Source: Nitrospira sp.
Lineage (GTDB): Bacteria > Nitrospirota > Nitrospiria > Nitrospirales > Nitrospiraceae
Length of the DNA: 56,387 bases
Reading direction: 5' to 3'
NCBI GenBank assembly: GCA_020846195.1
Contig: JADLEJ010000015.1
Coordinates: 1-56,387 of the forward strand
Within the stretch, counting starts at the first letter, position 1. Every line of letters begins with the position of its first letter. Made by a program: the position numbers and the translations under genes. The notes below the pieces were generated by a model. The model had not been told where the DNA came from. It ran no database searches and saw only the letters and a program-made list of their open reading frames with translations. Positions 44,016-53,462 of the stretch are shown here, piece after piece.

Positions 44016-45569
44016 TTAGGCTGCACGAGCCGGAACCGAAATAGAGACCGGCTCGGGCTGCGCCCGGTCTCTATTGAATACAGCAACCCGATTTCGACCC
44101 GTCTGTTTCGCGAAGTACAGCGCCTGATCCGCCAGGCTGAGCACCCCATGAATATCCTCGTGACCGGTCACGTAGGCAACGCCAAGGCTCGCCGTCACCT
44201 GCAACCCCGCCGGCGTGCGCACCGCAGCGCCGCTCTCGGCTTCGATCTTGCACCGAATCCGTTCGGCGGTCTGGAGAACCACCTCTAACGGCGCGCCGGT
44301 CAGCACCAGACAGAACTCCTCCCCTCCGTACCGCCCGAGCATATCCCCGTCGCGAATCGCCCCCACCATCGCCTGCGCAACCGCGACCAGCACCTGATCC
44401 CCAACCGCATGTCCATAGCGGTCATTGAAGGCTTTGAAGTGATCGATGTCGATCATCACACAGCCCACCCCCGCCGCGACTCGAACAGGATCCTGCATCG
44501 CCGCCTCGACCTGCTCGAAAAACGCCCGCCGGTTAAAGCAGCCGGTCAGAGGATCGCGCGTCGCCAGCCGGTGCAGCTCGTCGGTCCGTTGCATCAACTC
44601 CACTTGCGCCGCCACCAGGCCAGTGACGGTCCTGGCTAGTTCCGCGCTCTTGGTTTCCAGCGCCGTCACATCGTGAAACGCAACAATCGTCCCGCGCAGT
44701 CCGCCCCGGTCATCGAGAATCGGCGCGGCGGTCACCATAAACAACCGCCGCCCGCCGTCCGGCAGCTGAAGATCCAGGCGCATCCCCTGCTGCGGCCCAC
44801 CCCGCGTCACCGCCCGATGCCATGGCAGCTCACCCCCCTGTCTGCCATCCTGATTTTCCGCTGGCACCCAGGGAAACAGCGTTAGCGGTTGGCCGAGAAT
44901 CGTCGGCAACGGCTGCCCGACCTGTGCGAGAAAGGCCTCGTTCGCCAGCACGATCAGGCCATTCACATCGAGCATCGCCACGCCTTCCACCAGCGTATCC
45001 AGCGCCGCCTTGACACGCGGCGGCACGACCGCGGACGGATCGAGGTGGCGCAGCACGCGCTTCAATAACAACCGGTAGGACACAAACCCCACCGCCGCGA
45101 CAAACAAGACGAACCGGACCCACGGCTGGAACAACCAGTCCCATGAACCGCCCTGTTCCGGCTGGCGATAAACAATCTGCAAGACCCCCCACGAATCCGC
45201 CCCGCGATAAATCGGCACGAGCACATGAAGGCCGGTCGAGACGGCGCTCTGTGAAGCATCCCAATGGGGCACCGCCAGCCCCGCGTGCGCCAGGACTTGC
45301 CCGGTGCCGGTCATCAACGCCGCACCCGCGATCTCAGGCGTTCGCTCCACCAACGCCCCGAGCGCGGACTGAAGAATCGCCAGATCGCCGCGCTCGACCA
45401 GCAGCGAAAATTGAACGGCCAGCATCTCGCTGAACGCTTTGCGGTACGGCGCGACATGCTGCTGCGGAGCAGGGATCAATCCCATCATCGCATCGCCGGC
45501 CAGCAGGAGGCTTACCGTCAGACTGACCAGCCCGATACTGAGGAATGTGAGCGGAGACAGGCGTCGCAT
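44016..45569 (-). CDS. Membrane-bound diguanylate cyclase
   Basis: Makes c-di-GMP from two GTP. The 517-residue protein has an N-terminal TM, a periplasmic sensor region (about 30-150), a second TM (WVRFVLFVAAVGFVSYRLLL), a PAS-like domain (LVEGVAMLDVNGLIVLANEAF), and GGDEF with signature GGEEF at 415-419 and the inhibitory I-site RDGD five residues before it. The active site is intact and feedback inhibition expected. It starts 9 bp after the giant surface protein on the same strand, so the two may be co-transcribed. A PilZ receptor is at 3.8-4.2 kb. Confidence 0.93.
   Translation of the reverse strand: MRRLSPLTFLSIGLVSLTVSLLLAGDAMMGLIPAPQQHVAPYRKAFSEMLAVQFSLLVERGDLAILQSALGALVERTPEIAGAALMTGTGQVLAHAGLAVPHWDASQSAVSTGLHVLVPIYRGADSWGVLQIVYRQPEQGGSWDWLFQPWVRFVLFVAAVGFVSYRLLLKRVLRHLDPSAVVPPRVKAALDTLVEGVAMLDVNGLIVLANEAFLAQVGQPLPTILGQPLTLFPWVPAENQDGRQGGELPWHRAVTRGGPQQGMRLDLQLPDGGRRLFMVTAAPILDDRGGLRGTIVAFHDVTALETKSAELARTVTGLVAAQVELMQRTDELHRLATRDPLTGCFNRRAFFEQVEAAMQDPVRVAAGVGCVMIDIDHFKAFNDRYGHAVGDQVLVAVAQAMVGAIRDGDMLGRYGGEEFCLVLTGAPLEVVLQTAERIRCKIEAESGAAVRTPAGLQVTASLGVAYVTGHEDIHGVLSLADQALYFAKQTGRNRVAVFNRDRAQPEPVSISVPARAA
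44040..44075 (-). terminator. Hairpin within the 3' end of the cyclase gene
   Basis: A 12-bp perfect inverted repeat (44040-44051 with 44064-44075) around a 12-nt loop, lying inside the last codons of the cyclase gene. On the minus strand TATTTCGG follows, with no proper T-run. It may be a terminator or a stabilising structure. Confidence 0.35.
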
Positions 45570-45578
45570 TGGTTCTTC

Positions 45579-48500
45579 CTACACCGGCCGCTGCGGGCGG
45601 CCAGTCTCGCCCTCATCGTCCCAGAGATCCTTGATCCCCCGATACTCAGCCTGTTCCCGGCGGGCCGCCTCGCGCTGCGCCTGTTTGCGGCGCTCGCGTT
45701 CTTTACGGCGCGACGCCACCACCGGCAGCGGATCGATTGTCTGCCAGGCCGGCAGCGAAGCTGCTAGGCTGGCTAACACGGCCGTACTGCGCAACGCCCA
45801 GGCGACAAATCCGACGGACAAGGCCACGCCGGAAACGGCCGCAATCCTGGTTGAAAAGACCTGCTGCTGATCTTCCGCCGCCAGCGCGCTCCGCAGCGAC
45901 GCGGTCACCGCGTCGAGCTTGGCCATGAGCAGGTCGTTGACTGGCGGCAGAGATCCGGCAGCAGGCGGCGGGGTGCCGTCCGGCTCCTCGACAGGCCCGG
46001 CATCGGTGGCGCGTACCGCCGCCGCATCATCCGGCGGCGGCTCACTCCGGGCATCGACAACCAGGTCTTCTCCTCGGCGCAACTCCACGGACACGGGCGC
46101 CACCAGCACAACCGGCGCTTGCGCAAGCCCTTCGTGCGGCCCTCCGGCTGAAACCGGCGCGACATCTATCGGCTGCGAGCTGCCGGGCTCTGGCAGCGGG
46201 GCGATTCCCACTGGCGGAACGACGAACGGCGGCGGCGGCGCGACGGACACACCCACTGGCGCCGTGGGCACCAGAGATGGCGGCAGACCTGTTGGCGGTA
46301 TCACTTCAACGACATCCGAGACGGTAACCTGAATAAGTTGAGTGACGCTGGCACCCAGGCTATCCGTGACCCGGACTTGCACCAGATAAATATTGTCGCC
46401 ATTGGCATCCGCCGCGACTTCAAAATCAGGCGGCGCCGTAAAGCTCACGGCTCCGGTCGAGGTGTCGATGGCGAAGAGCGCCTGGTCGGCTCCACCGCTA
46501 ATGGCATAGGTCAAGGCCTGTGCCGGAAGATCGACGTCTTGGCCGGTCACAATGGTGACGGCGCTGACGCGTTCCGCCACAGTGATGGCGGCAGCCGATC
46601 CGCCTCCATTGCTCGTGATCGTCGGCGCATCGTTCACCGGAATAATCGTCAGAGTCACCGTCGTCGAGCCCAGCGTGCCGCCCGCCCCATCGTTTACCGT
46701 AAAAGTAAAGCTGTCGCTGGTCGTCTCCGATCCATCATGCCTATAGACAAGGCGATTAGCGGCGATATCCGCCTGCGTGAATGTGGCGGCGGAGACGCCG
46801 GGACTGGTCGTCAACTCCAGTCGTCCATGCACCGGGCCGGTTCCAATCGAGTAGGACAGCTGAACGTCAGGGGTGTCGACATCCGTCACCGCCAATTCGC
46901 CGCCGCTGATCGTATCGAGTCCCCCTTCCGCGCCCGTGCTGCCGGCATTCACGGATAAGACTGGCGCTTCGTTCACATTCGTCAGATTGATCGCGAAGGT
47001 CTCGTCATAGGTCAGCCCACCGCTGTCGGTCATGCGCACAGTCACGTTATGGCTCGCCGCCGATTCATAGTCGAGCAAGGCACTATTGGCCACGGTGATC
47101 TGACCCGTGCTGCTGTTGATGGCAAACCGCCCCCCCGCATTGTCGGTCAAGCTATAGGTCTTCGTATCGCCGACGTCTGGATCGGCCCCCGTCACCGTGC
47201 CCACCGCCGTACCATTGGCCGCGTTCTCCGCTACAGTATTCGTTGAGAGACTCAGATCCGTCGGCGCATCATTCACAGGCGTCACCGTGAGAGAGACCAA
47301 CGCCGTCTCGTTGGACATCGGCTGATCCGAGCCATAGGCAAACTGGCTGGCATGATACTGCGGGCTGCCATTGGATGATGGCGACCCAAGGCCGGCCTGA
47401 TCCCAAGCATGAAGCACGAGGCTGGCCGTCTCGCCATTCGCGCCGTCCGGCACATACCGCACTTGCGTGCTACTATCCAACAACAGCTGATGCGTTGCTG
47501 ACACACTCCCGAACGCCGTCCAGCTCGCCCCGTCGGTGGAGTATTCCCAGATCCCGTTGCCGATTGTGGATCGCACCGAGATCCCCTTCACCGCGCCAAT
47601 ATCCACATCGCTCCACCCCGCCGCCGTCAGCAGCGTATCCACGGTGACCGGCGCGGAGGCCGTGTCTTCATTGATCGAAGGCCAGGTGATGACCGTGCCG
47701 TCGAGAAGGTCCGGAGAATCGTTCACGGCACTGACGGCCAATTCGGCGGTGGCCACCAGCGAGGAATAGGCGGACGTCCCGCCGCGCACCGTCACATCCG
47801 CCGTCGATTCGACAAACCCCGTCGTCGCCGTGCCGACAGTCTGATCCCAGGCCACAAACGAGATCGTCGCCGTCTCGCTATTCTGACTGGTGGGCACATA
47901 GCGCAGCAGCGTGCTGCTGTTGAGCAACAAGGCGTTCGTGACCGACCGACCGGAAAAACTCACACTGCCCCATGTCGTGCCGCCATCCACGGAATAGGCC
48001 CAGTTCGGGCTGGCCCCTGTCGCGCCAGTGACCGCGATCCCGGAGAGCGTGCCGCTATCCGCATCGGACCAGCCCGCCGCCGTCAGCAGGCTGGCCACCG
48101 TCACAGGCGAGGAAATGGTGTTCTCGTCGGTGCCGGGCAGCGTAATCAGCGCCGACGCCAAGACCGGCGCGTCGTTGATGCCGCTCACGGTCACGGTGAC
48201 GTCATAGTTGGCGCTGGTGCCGCCGTCACCGTCGGTCAGGACGTACCGAACCGTGCGCGCCCCAGTCATCGGCGCGGCGGTATCCGTGTTCTCATAGGTG
48301 ATGTTTTTCACCAGCTCCGTAACCGCCGTCGCGGTAGCGTTGCTGTTGAAGGTAATGACGAGATTCGCCCCACCGCTGCCACCAGTGCAGGTCCCGATCG
48401 TCACGCCGCCGTAGGTGACGTTGCTCCCGGAGACTCCGATCTGTCCCGCTCCCGTGCCTTGGTTACGGATGCCAAGCGCATCCTCCACACTATCGCTGCC

Positions 48501-51116
48501 CGCTGCGAATGAGACGGTCAACGTGCCGGTATCAAAGTTTGTCGAGTCCACATCGGCCACTGCGGCATTGCCATCCTGTTCGATCACCATTGCCCCGCCG
48601 CCTTCGCTGTACGCCAGGTTATCTCCGGCCAAATTGGCAATCGTCGGCATATCGTTGACGGCCGAAATGCTGACCGTCGTGTATCCGGTCCCGGTCAGCG
48701 CGCCCCCAGTGCCTTGGCTGCCAGTGTTCCCATCGTTGAAGATCCAATCGATTCGAACGCTGGAGGAGGGCGCATCGCTGCTGTTACTGTACGCGATCTG
48801 CTGCATTGCCGAATTGACCCGCGCATTAGTTGCGTTGGCGTTAAAGGCCAGCGTCAGCGTCCCTCCGCTATTGGTGTAGGTCCCGATGGTCGTCCCGCTC
48901 ACCACGACGTTGCCGCCGCTCAAGCTCAAGGTGCCGGTGGCGGAAAAGACGTCGTCACTGCTCGCGCCGCCGTTGCGCGCCACCGTGAGCGTCGCCCCGC
49001 TGAAATTATTAGCGGCGGAGAGCTCCGCATCGTAGATCTGCACATTGCTGTCCAGCACGACCGGCGAGCCACCCTCGGTAAAGGCCACCGTCCCACCAAG
49101 GGTTGCCACCGGGTCAAATGACTGATCCAGCTGGCCGTCGGCGGTATAGCGCACGAGTGTGATGTCGTCATTGCTGCCATTGCTACTCGCCCCAACAGCC
49201 ACAATCTTCCCGTCAGCCTGGAGTGAGGCGCCCCATACGGCCGTTTTGGTGCCCACCGAGTTCATCGCCGTCGTGACAATACCATTGGTGCCAAAGCTCG
49301 TATCCAACGTGCCGTCGGCATTGAACCGGATGGCGCCGAATGATCCCCCCGTAGCGTTGTAACTCCCGCCCGCCGCCACCACGATCTTGCCGTCCGGCTG
49401 CACCATCACGACACCCGTATCAACCCCCGTGGAGCCGCCGAAGGCCTGTATGACAATCCCGTCACCGCCCCCAAAACTGGCATCCAAACTGCCATCGGTG
49501 TTGTACCGCACCACCCCGATGCTAGTGCCTAATCCAGCCAGCACGATCTTCCCATCCGGTTGCACGGCGATGGAGTATCCCATCTCATAGGCGCCAAGGC
49601 CGAGGTCGGTCGTGACGATTCCATCGCCCCCTCCAAAGCTGGTATCCAAACTGCCATCGGTGTTGTACCGCAGCATGGCATACTCGCCCGAAGCCCCCGC
49701 ATTGGCAACACCTCCCACAAGCAGCTTGCCGTCAGATTGAATGACTAAAGAGTATGCCCAGTCCCTACCGGACGTGATGGAGGTGATAAGGGTGCCGTCG
49801 CCGTCGAAGCTGGTGTCCGGGGTGCCATCGGAGAGGAAACGCATGACCACGATGTTGTCGTTGTTCCCACCGGAGGTATTGCCACTCATGATGATCTTCC
49901 CATCCGCCTGCACCGCCACCGAGTAACCAATATCCCCGTTGGACCCCCAATCGGCGACAATGATCCCATCACCGCCGCCAAAGGTCGTATCCAGAGTGCC
50001 GTTGGCGTTGTAGCGCACCAATGCGGCATCCGGCCCCGCTGTTCCGGCCACCAAGATCTTGCCATCAGCCTGCACCGCGACCATGTTGCCAACATCGTTG
50101 CCGCTGGTCAGCGAAGTGACGACCGTGCCGCCAGTCCCAAAACTCGAATCGAGCGTCCCATTGGAATGGTACCGGGCGAGTGTCATATCGGTTCCGGCAA
50201 ATCCCGAGACCAGCAGTTTCCCATCCGACAGGACGACGAGGCCGTTGCCGACATCTCTCACCGCGCTGACCGGCGTGAGGACGATGCCGTCTCCCACCGC
50301 AAACGACGGAGCCGTATCCTCCGACAACAGGGCCTGCCAATTGGCTTGGCCATCTTCTGTCGCCACCACCGCCGTTTCAATTGCCCCTATGTGAGATTCC
50401 AAGACCCAGTCGCCACCCAACGCCGCCGCACCGGTCGCATCGGTGCTGGCGGCCACATCCGCCCCCGTCAGCGCACTCAACACGCTCAGAGCCTCCTGGC
50501 CGGCAGCTCCCTCCGAGAAATTGCAGCCGTACACCAGCAAATCGGCGGTCTCTGACAGGCTCTGCTTGATGACGGCCAACTCTTCCGCATAGCCCCCGAG
50601 CATAGTCTCCTGCGTCAGCGCACCCGTTCCCAATACCAGCCGCCCCTCGCTGCCATGCGAAATGATGTGGATGGCATCGATCCCTGCCCGGCCCGAAAGC
50701 GTATTCGCCATCTGCTCGATGCCATCGCTCCCCCCATTGAGCATGATGACCTCGATATTCGGATCCATCCCACTCAAGAGTTCTCGATAATTCGGCACCG
50801 TCGGATCGACAAACACCACCTCGGTGCGCGATTCGTTCGGCATGAAGGTGGAGAGGGCTTGGAGGAGGTCCTGGCTGTCGGAGGACTCGGAGGCCTGACC
50901 GTCGGCGGCACCCTCCCCAGACACAGCGGTCTCCGCTTGCTCTTGCGCCACCTGTTCGGTTCTGACTTCCGCGGCGGTGGCCGCGGCGGCCGCATCGAAC
51001 ATCAGGCGGGATTCGAGCGAGAGGAGTGCGCCGTTCAGAGGCCGGGCCCGAGGAGCCTGCTGAGGCCGTTTCTCGTCACCCTCTGGGGCGGAACTCGGTT
51101 TCTTGTTCGGTAACAT
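45579..51116 (-). CDS. Giant surface protein: LEPR-XLL, DUF4347, delta-60 repeats, cadherin-like repeats, C-terminal anchor
   Basis: An 1845-residue protein. The N-terminus is basic with an LEPR-XLL-type motif (SLESRLMFDAAAA, 33-45). DUF4347 spans about 98-260 (VVFVDPTVPNY, IHIISHGSEGRL, LLVYGCNFSEG). Delta-60 repeats (recurring DGKIVVAG... RYNxDGSLDxSFGGGDG) span about 270-690. About ten VCBS/cadherin-like domains (VNDAPT, NVNEAP) follow. Near 1760-1790 is a hydrophobic segment, then a basic, Arg/Lys/Glu-rich tail ending in about 55 residues. The tail suggests a cytosolic end, so the protein may span or be anchored in the inner membrane. It is likely the cargo of the secretion genes upstream. 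Confidence 0.9.
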   Translation of the reverse strand: MLPNKKPSSAPEGDEKRPQQAPRARPLNGALLSLESRLMFDAAAAATAAEVRTEQVAQEQAETAVSGEGAADGQASESSDSQDLLQALSTFMPNESRTEVVFVDPTVPNYRELLSGMDPNIEVIMLNGGSDGIEQMANTLSGRAGIDAIHIISHGSEGRLVLGTGALTQETMLGGYAEELAVIKQSLSETADLLVYGCNFSEGAAGQEALSVLSALTGADVAASTDATGAAALGGDWVLESHIGAIETAVVATEDGQANWQALLSEDTAPSFAVGDGIVLTPVSAVRDVGNGLVVLSDGKLLVSGFAGTDMTLARYHSNGTLDSSFGTGGTVVTSLTSGNDVGNMVAVQADGKILVAGTAGPDAALVRYNANGTLDTTFGGGDGIIVADWGSNGDIGYSVAVQADGKIIMSGNTSGGNNDNIVVMRFLSDGTPDTSFDGDGTLITSITSGRDWAYSLVIQSDGKLLVGGVANAGASGEYAMLRYNTDGSLDTSFGGGDGIVTTDLGLGAYEMGYSIAVQPDGKIVLAGLGTSIGVVRYNTDGSLDASFGGGDGIVIQAFGGSTGVDTGVVMVQPDGKIVVAAGGSYNATGGSFGAIRFNADGTLDTSFGTNGIVTTAMNSVGTKTAVWGASLQADGKIVAVGASSNGSNDDITLVRYTADGQLDQSFDPVATLGGTVAFTEGGSPVVLDSNVQIYDAELSAANNFSGATLTVARNGGASSDDVFSATGTLSLSGGNVVVSGTTIGTYTNSGGTLTLAFNANATNARVNSAMQQIAYSNSSDAPSSSVRIDWIFNDGNTGSQGTGGALTGTGYTTVSISAVNDMPTIANLAGDNLAYSEGGGAMVIEQDGNAAVADVDSTNFDTGTLTVSFAAGSDSVEDALGIRNQGTGAGQIGVSGSNVTYGGVTIGTCTGGSGGANLVITFNSNATATAVTELVKNITYENTDTAAPMTGARTVRYVLTDGDGGTSANYDVTVTVSGINDAPVLASALITLPGTDENTISSPVTVASLLTAAGWSDADSGTLSGIAVTGATGASPNWAYSVDGGTTWGSVSFSGRSVTNALLLNSSTLLRYVPTSQNSETATISFVAWDQTVGTATTGFVESTADVTVRGGTSAYSSLVATAELAVSAVNDSPDLLDGTVITWPSINEDTASAPVTVDTLLTAAGWSDVDIGAVKGISVRSTIGNGIWEYSTDGASWTAFGSVSATHQLLLDSSTQVRYVPDGANGETASLVLHAWDQAGLGSPSSNGSPQYHASQFAYGSDQPMSNETALVSLTVTPVNDAPTDLSLSTNTVAENAANGTAVGTVTGADPDVGDTKTYSLTDNAGGRFAINSSTGQITVANSALLDYESAASHNVTVRMTDSGGLTYDETFAINLTNVNEAPVLSVNAGSTGAEGGLDTISGGELAVTDVDTPDVQLSYSIGTGPVHGRLELTTSPGVSAATFTQADIAANRLVYRHDGSETTSDSFTFTVNDGAGGTLGSTTVTLTIIPVNDAPTITSNGGGSAAAITVAERVSAVTIVTGQDVDLPAQALTYAISGGADQALFAIDTSTGAVSFTAPPDFEVAADANGDNIYLVQVRVTDSLGASVTQLIQVTVSDVVEVIPPTGLPPSLVPTAPVGVSVAPPPPFVVPPVGIAPLPEPGSSQPIDVAPVSAGGPHEGLAQAPVVLVAPVSVELRRGEDLVVDARSEPPPDDAAAVRATDAGPVEEPDGTPPPAAGSLPPVNDLLMAKLDAVTASLRSALAAEDQQQVFSTRIAAVSGVALSVGFVAWALRSTAVLASLAASLPAWQTIDPLPVVASRRKERERRKQAQREAARREQAEYRGIKDLWDDEGETGRPQRPV

Positions 51117-51317
51117 AGTGGCCTGGTACTCATCCTGTGCGATGGCGTCTGATAGTCCGTCAGGTCTTCATCGGATGGAGCAACGCGATGCTGTAGATCT
51201 CTTGGGGCCTGGCCAAGTCCGACCTATCCGATCAGCCTCAGACATGCAGAGACAGGCATCAACGAATGCCTACGTGAGTGCAACCGATCCTATGGGATGG
51301 GGGGATGCTTCGCGAGC
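51117..51317. other. Intergenic region upstream of the giant surface protein
   Basis: 201 bp without a gene. The only clear structure is a small hairpin, GGCAT-N6-ATGCC on the minus strand, near 51262-51277, and a 6-base G run near 51299-51304. I see no match to a c-di-GMP riboswitch. Confidence 0.4.
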
Positions 51318-53459
51318 CTAGAACCCGCTTTCTCTTAAGAGCGCGGCCACCGTGTGGTCCCAGGTACGACGGACCAGGCTCGATGGCTGACCATCGAGCA
51401 GGACATGGCCGGTCACCGCCTGATCATCGGCGGATGCAGGCGCCATCACCGTAAGGCGCACCCGATAGACAGACGTCTCAGGGCGGAGGCGCCCCTTGTC
51501 GTCCTTGCGCACCGGTACGTCACCGCCATAGACGGACGCCAGATAGGGGCTCGCCAGGTCATACTGATCGACTTCGGCCACGTCACTGACACGGGTCTCA
51601 ATCGCAGGGCGTGACAGATCGGCTGGAATGAAGCGTGCCGGCCGGCCTGTTTCCACAAAGGCGAGTTCGTCGACGGACACCAGACCTTCGATTTCTCGAT
51701 GCTCGGGATTCATGATGTAGGCGATGGGGACCTGTTCGTCGATCCAGCGGCCGGGCATCAACGACTCCTCCCGATCTCGGATAATCCCCGTGATGGGGGC
51801 TTTCAGCGCCAACTGGTCCTGTTTGGCCTCAAGCCCGGCAAGTTCCGCCAGTCCGGCGGTCAGCGATTCGGCAATGACTTGGCGTTGGGCACGATCATCG
51901 GCGTGCCCGGCCTGGCGTTCCAGCCGGAATTCCCACATCGCCACCTTCGTTTCCGCCAACCGTCGCTCGTTCTCAAGGGCAGGGTTCTCTAACACCACGA
52001 GCTCATCGCCGGCGCGGACGGATTGACCGTTCTGCAGATGCAGCTGCCGAATACGCCCGGCTGTAGGGGCGTAGACCGTCGCGTACGAGGTCGCTTGCAG
52101 AACTGCGGGAACGGATACCCGCGTGGGAAGCGGAATGAATGCCAATGACAGGGCCAGACTCAAGCAGCCTGCTGTGATCCAGGCTCGGGGGGAAGCTCCA
52201 TACCATACGCGGCTCTTCCACCAGCCTGTCACCTCCCGAGCGATCGGCAAGACGATAAACCAGCCGATCTCAACGAGGAACAGCAGGATCCCCAAGGCTT
52301 TGAAGAAATAGTGATACACCATCACGGCGATGCCGGTGAACAGGACCAGCCGGTACAACCATATCGCCCAAGCGTAGACAACCAGAATATGCTGAAGGCC
52401 GGCCGACACGCGTTCCGGAGGCGCGCTCCGGTCGCCGAACAACAGGCCGCGCAGGCGCCATTGCCCGAATCCAAAGGCGCGGTCTTGCAAGTTGGGAATG
52501 CCGAGTCCGTCGGCGATCACATAGTATCCGTCGAACCGCATCAGCGGATTGAGATTCACCGCCAGGCTCATGACGAGGCTGGTGGTGGCCACGATGAAGG
52601 CGAGGCTCCGGACTGTCCCCTCCGGCAAAAACCCCCAGAGCAACAGGGCGATCGCGGCCAATCCCAGTTCGGCGATTACGCCGCCGGCCGCAATCAGCAG
52701 CCGTTTCCGTTTCGATGTCAGTCGATACGAATCGGAGACATCGGAATAGAGCATCGGCATCATCACCATGAACGCGACCCCAATGGTGGGGACGCGACAG
52801 CCGAAACGGGTGGCGGTATAGGCATGGCCCAGCTCGTGGACCACTTTGACGGCGCAGAGTGAGACGCTATAGAGCATCGCTCCTCGCCAGTTAAAGAAAT
52901 AGAGGAAGGATGACACAAACGTGTCCCATTGGCGGCTGACCAGCGCCAGACCGGTGAGCCCGAAGCTCCCGAACAGCCAGGCCGCGGCAGTGGTGTAGAA
53001 CGGGGCCACACACGGCAGCGTCCTTTTCAAAAACTCATGCGGGTGAACGAGGGGGATCTTGACGAACAGGTAGTGATGGATCAGCCACATCAGCCAATGC
53101 TGATCGCCCGCCTGCGCCTGGGTGTGATAATCGGTATGTTTCCCACTAGCCGACTGTACTGTGAGGTTGTTCGCATAGAGGAACTTGACCAGATCTTCAA
53201 CATCATCGATCGTCGTGCGACAAATCGTTTCGCGCTGCATCGCCTCATGGAGCTGTTCCATCGTGCCGGCGTGCCAGCGCTGGATCATTTGGTAGACCGG
53301 CCATTCGATTTGGAAGTAGCGGGTGCGGACGGGATCGACGATGGTCCAGGTCGGGACCCCGTCAGGGGTCGGCGCGCTTCGCAGGAACTCCAGATTCGAT
53401 CGCAGCGGGGGAAGCGTTCGTAATGGAGCCGTGTCGCCCAACTGGCTTGGCGCGACCAT
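51318..53459 (-). CDS. M50-family metalloprotease fused to HlyD-like periplasmic adaptor
   Basis: A 713-residue membrane protein. Residues 1-105 resemble a PqqD/winged-helix domain. The membrane zinc-protease core has HELGH at 208-212 and the second motif NLNPLMRFDGYY near 302-313, so all catalytic residues are present. TM segments continue to about 455, then a HlyD/biotinyl-lipoyl-like periplasmic region begins (PTAGRIRQLHLQNGQSVRAGDELVVLENP) with a coiled-coil hairpin and beta-barrel. This looks like a site-2-protease fold joined to a type I secretion adaptor. It follows the next gene by 3 bp and precedes the giant surface protein. No ATPase is present. Confidence 0.88.
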   Translation of the reverse strand: MVAPSQLGDTAPLRTLPPLRSNLEFLRSAPTPDGVPTWTIVDPVRTRYFQIEWPVYQMIQRWHAGTMEQLHEAMQRETICRTTIDDVEDLVKFLYANNLTVQSASGKHTDYHTQAQAGDQHWLMWLIHHYLFVKIPLVHPHEFLKRTLPCVAPFYTTAAAWLFGSFGLTGLALVSRQWDTFVSSFLYFFNWRGAMLYSVSLCAVKVVHELGHAYTATRFGCRVPTIGVAFMVMMPMLYSDVSDSYRLTSKRKRLLIAAGGVIAELGLAAIALLLWGFLPEGTVRSLAFIVATTSLVMSLAVNLNPLMRFDGYYVIADGLGIPNLQDRAFGFGQWRLRGLLFGDRSAPPERVSAGLQHILVVYAWAIWLYRLVLFTGIAVMVYHYFFKALGILLFLVEIGWFIVLPIAREVTGWWKSRVWYGASPRAWITAGCLSLALSLAFIPLPTRVSVPAVLQATSYATVYAPTAGRIRQLHLQNGQSVRAGDELVVLENPALENERRLAETKVAMWEFRLERQAGHADDRAQRQVIAESLTAGLAELAGLEAKQDQLALKAPITGIIRDREESLMPGRWIDEQVPIAYIMNPEHREIEGLVSVDELAFVETGRPARFIPADLSRPAIETRVSDVAEVDQYDLASPYLASVYGGDVPVRKDDKGRLRPETSVYRVRLTVMAPASADDQAVTGHVLLDGQPSSLVRRTWDHTVAALLRESGF

Positions 53460-53462
53460 CGG

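Noticed and set aside
51117..51317. Possible c-di-GMP riboswitch before the giant surface protein
   Set aside because: The c-di-GMP-I core pattern is not present; only a small hairpin is seen.
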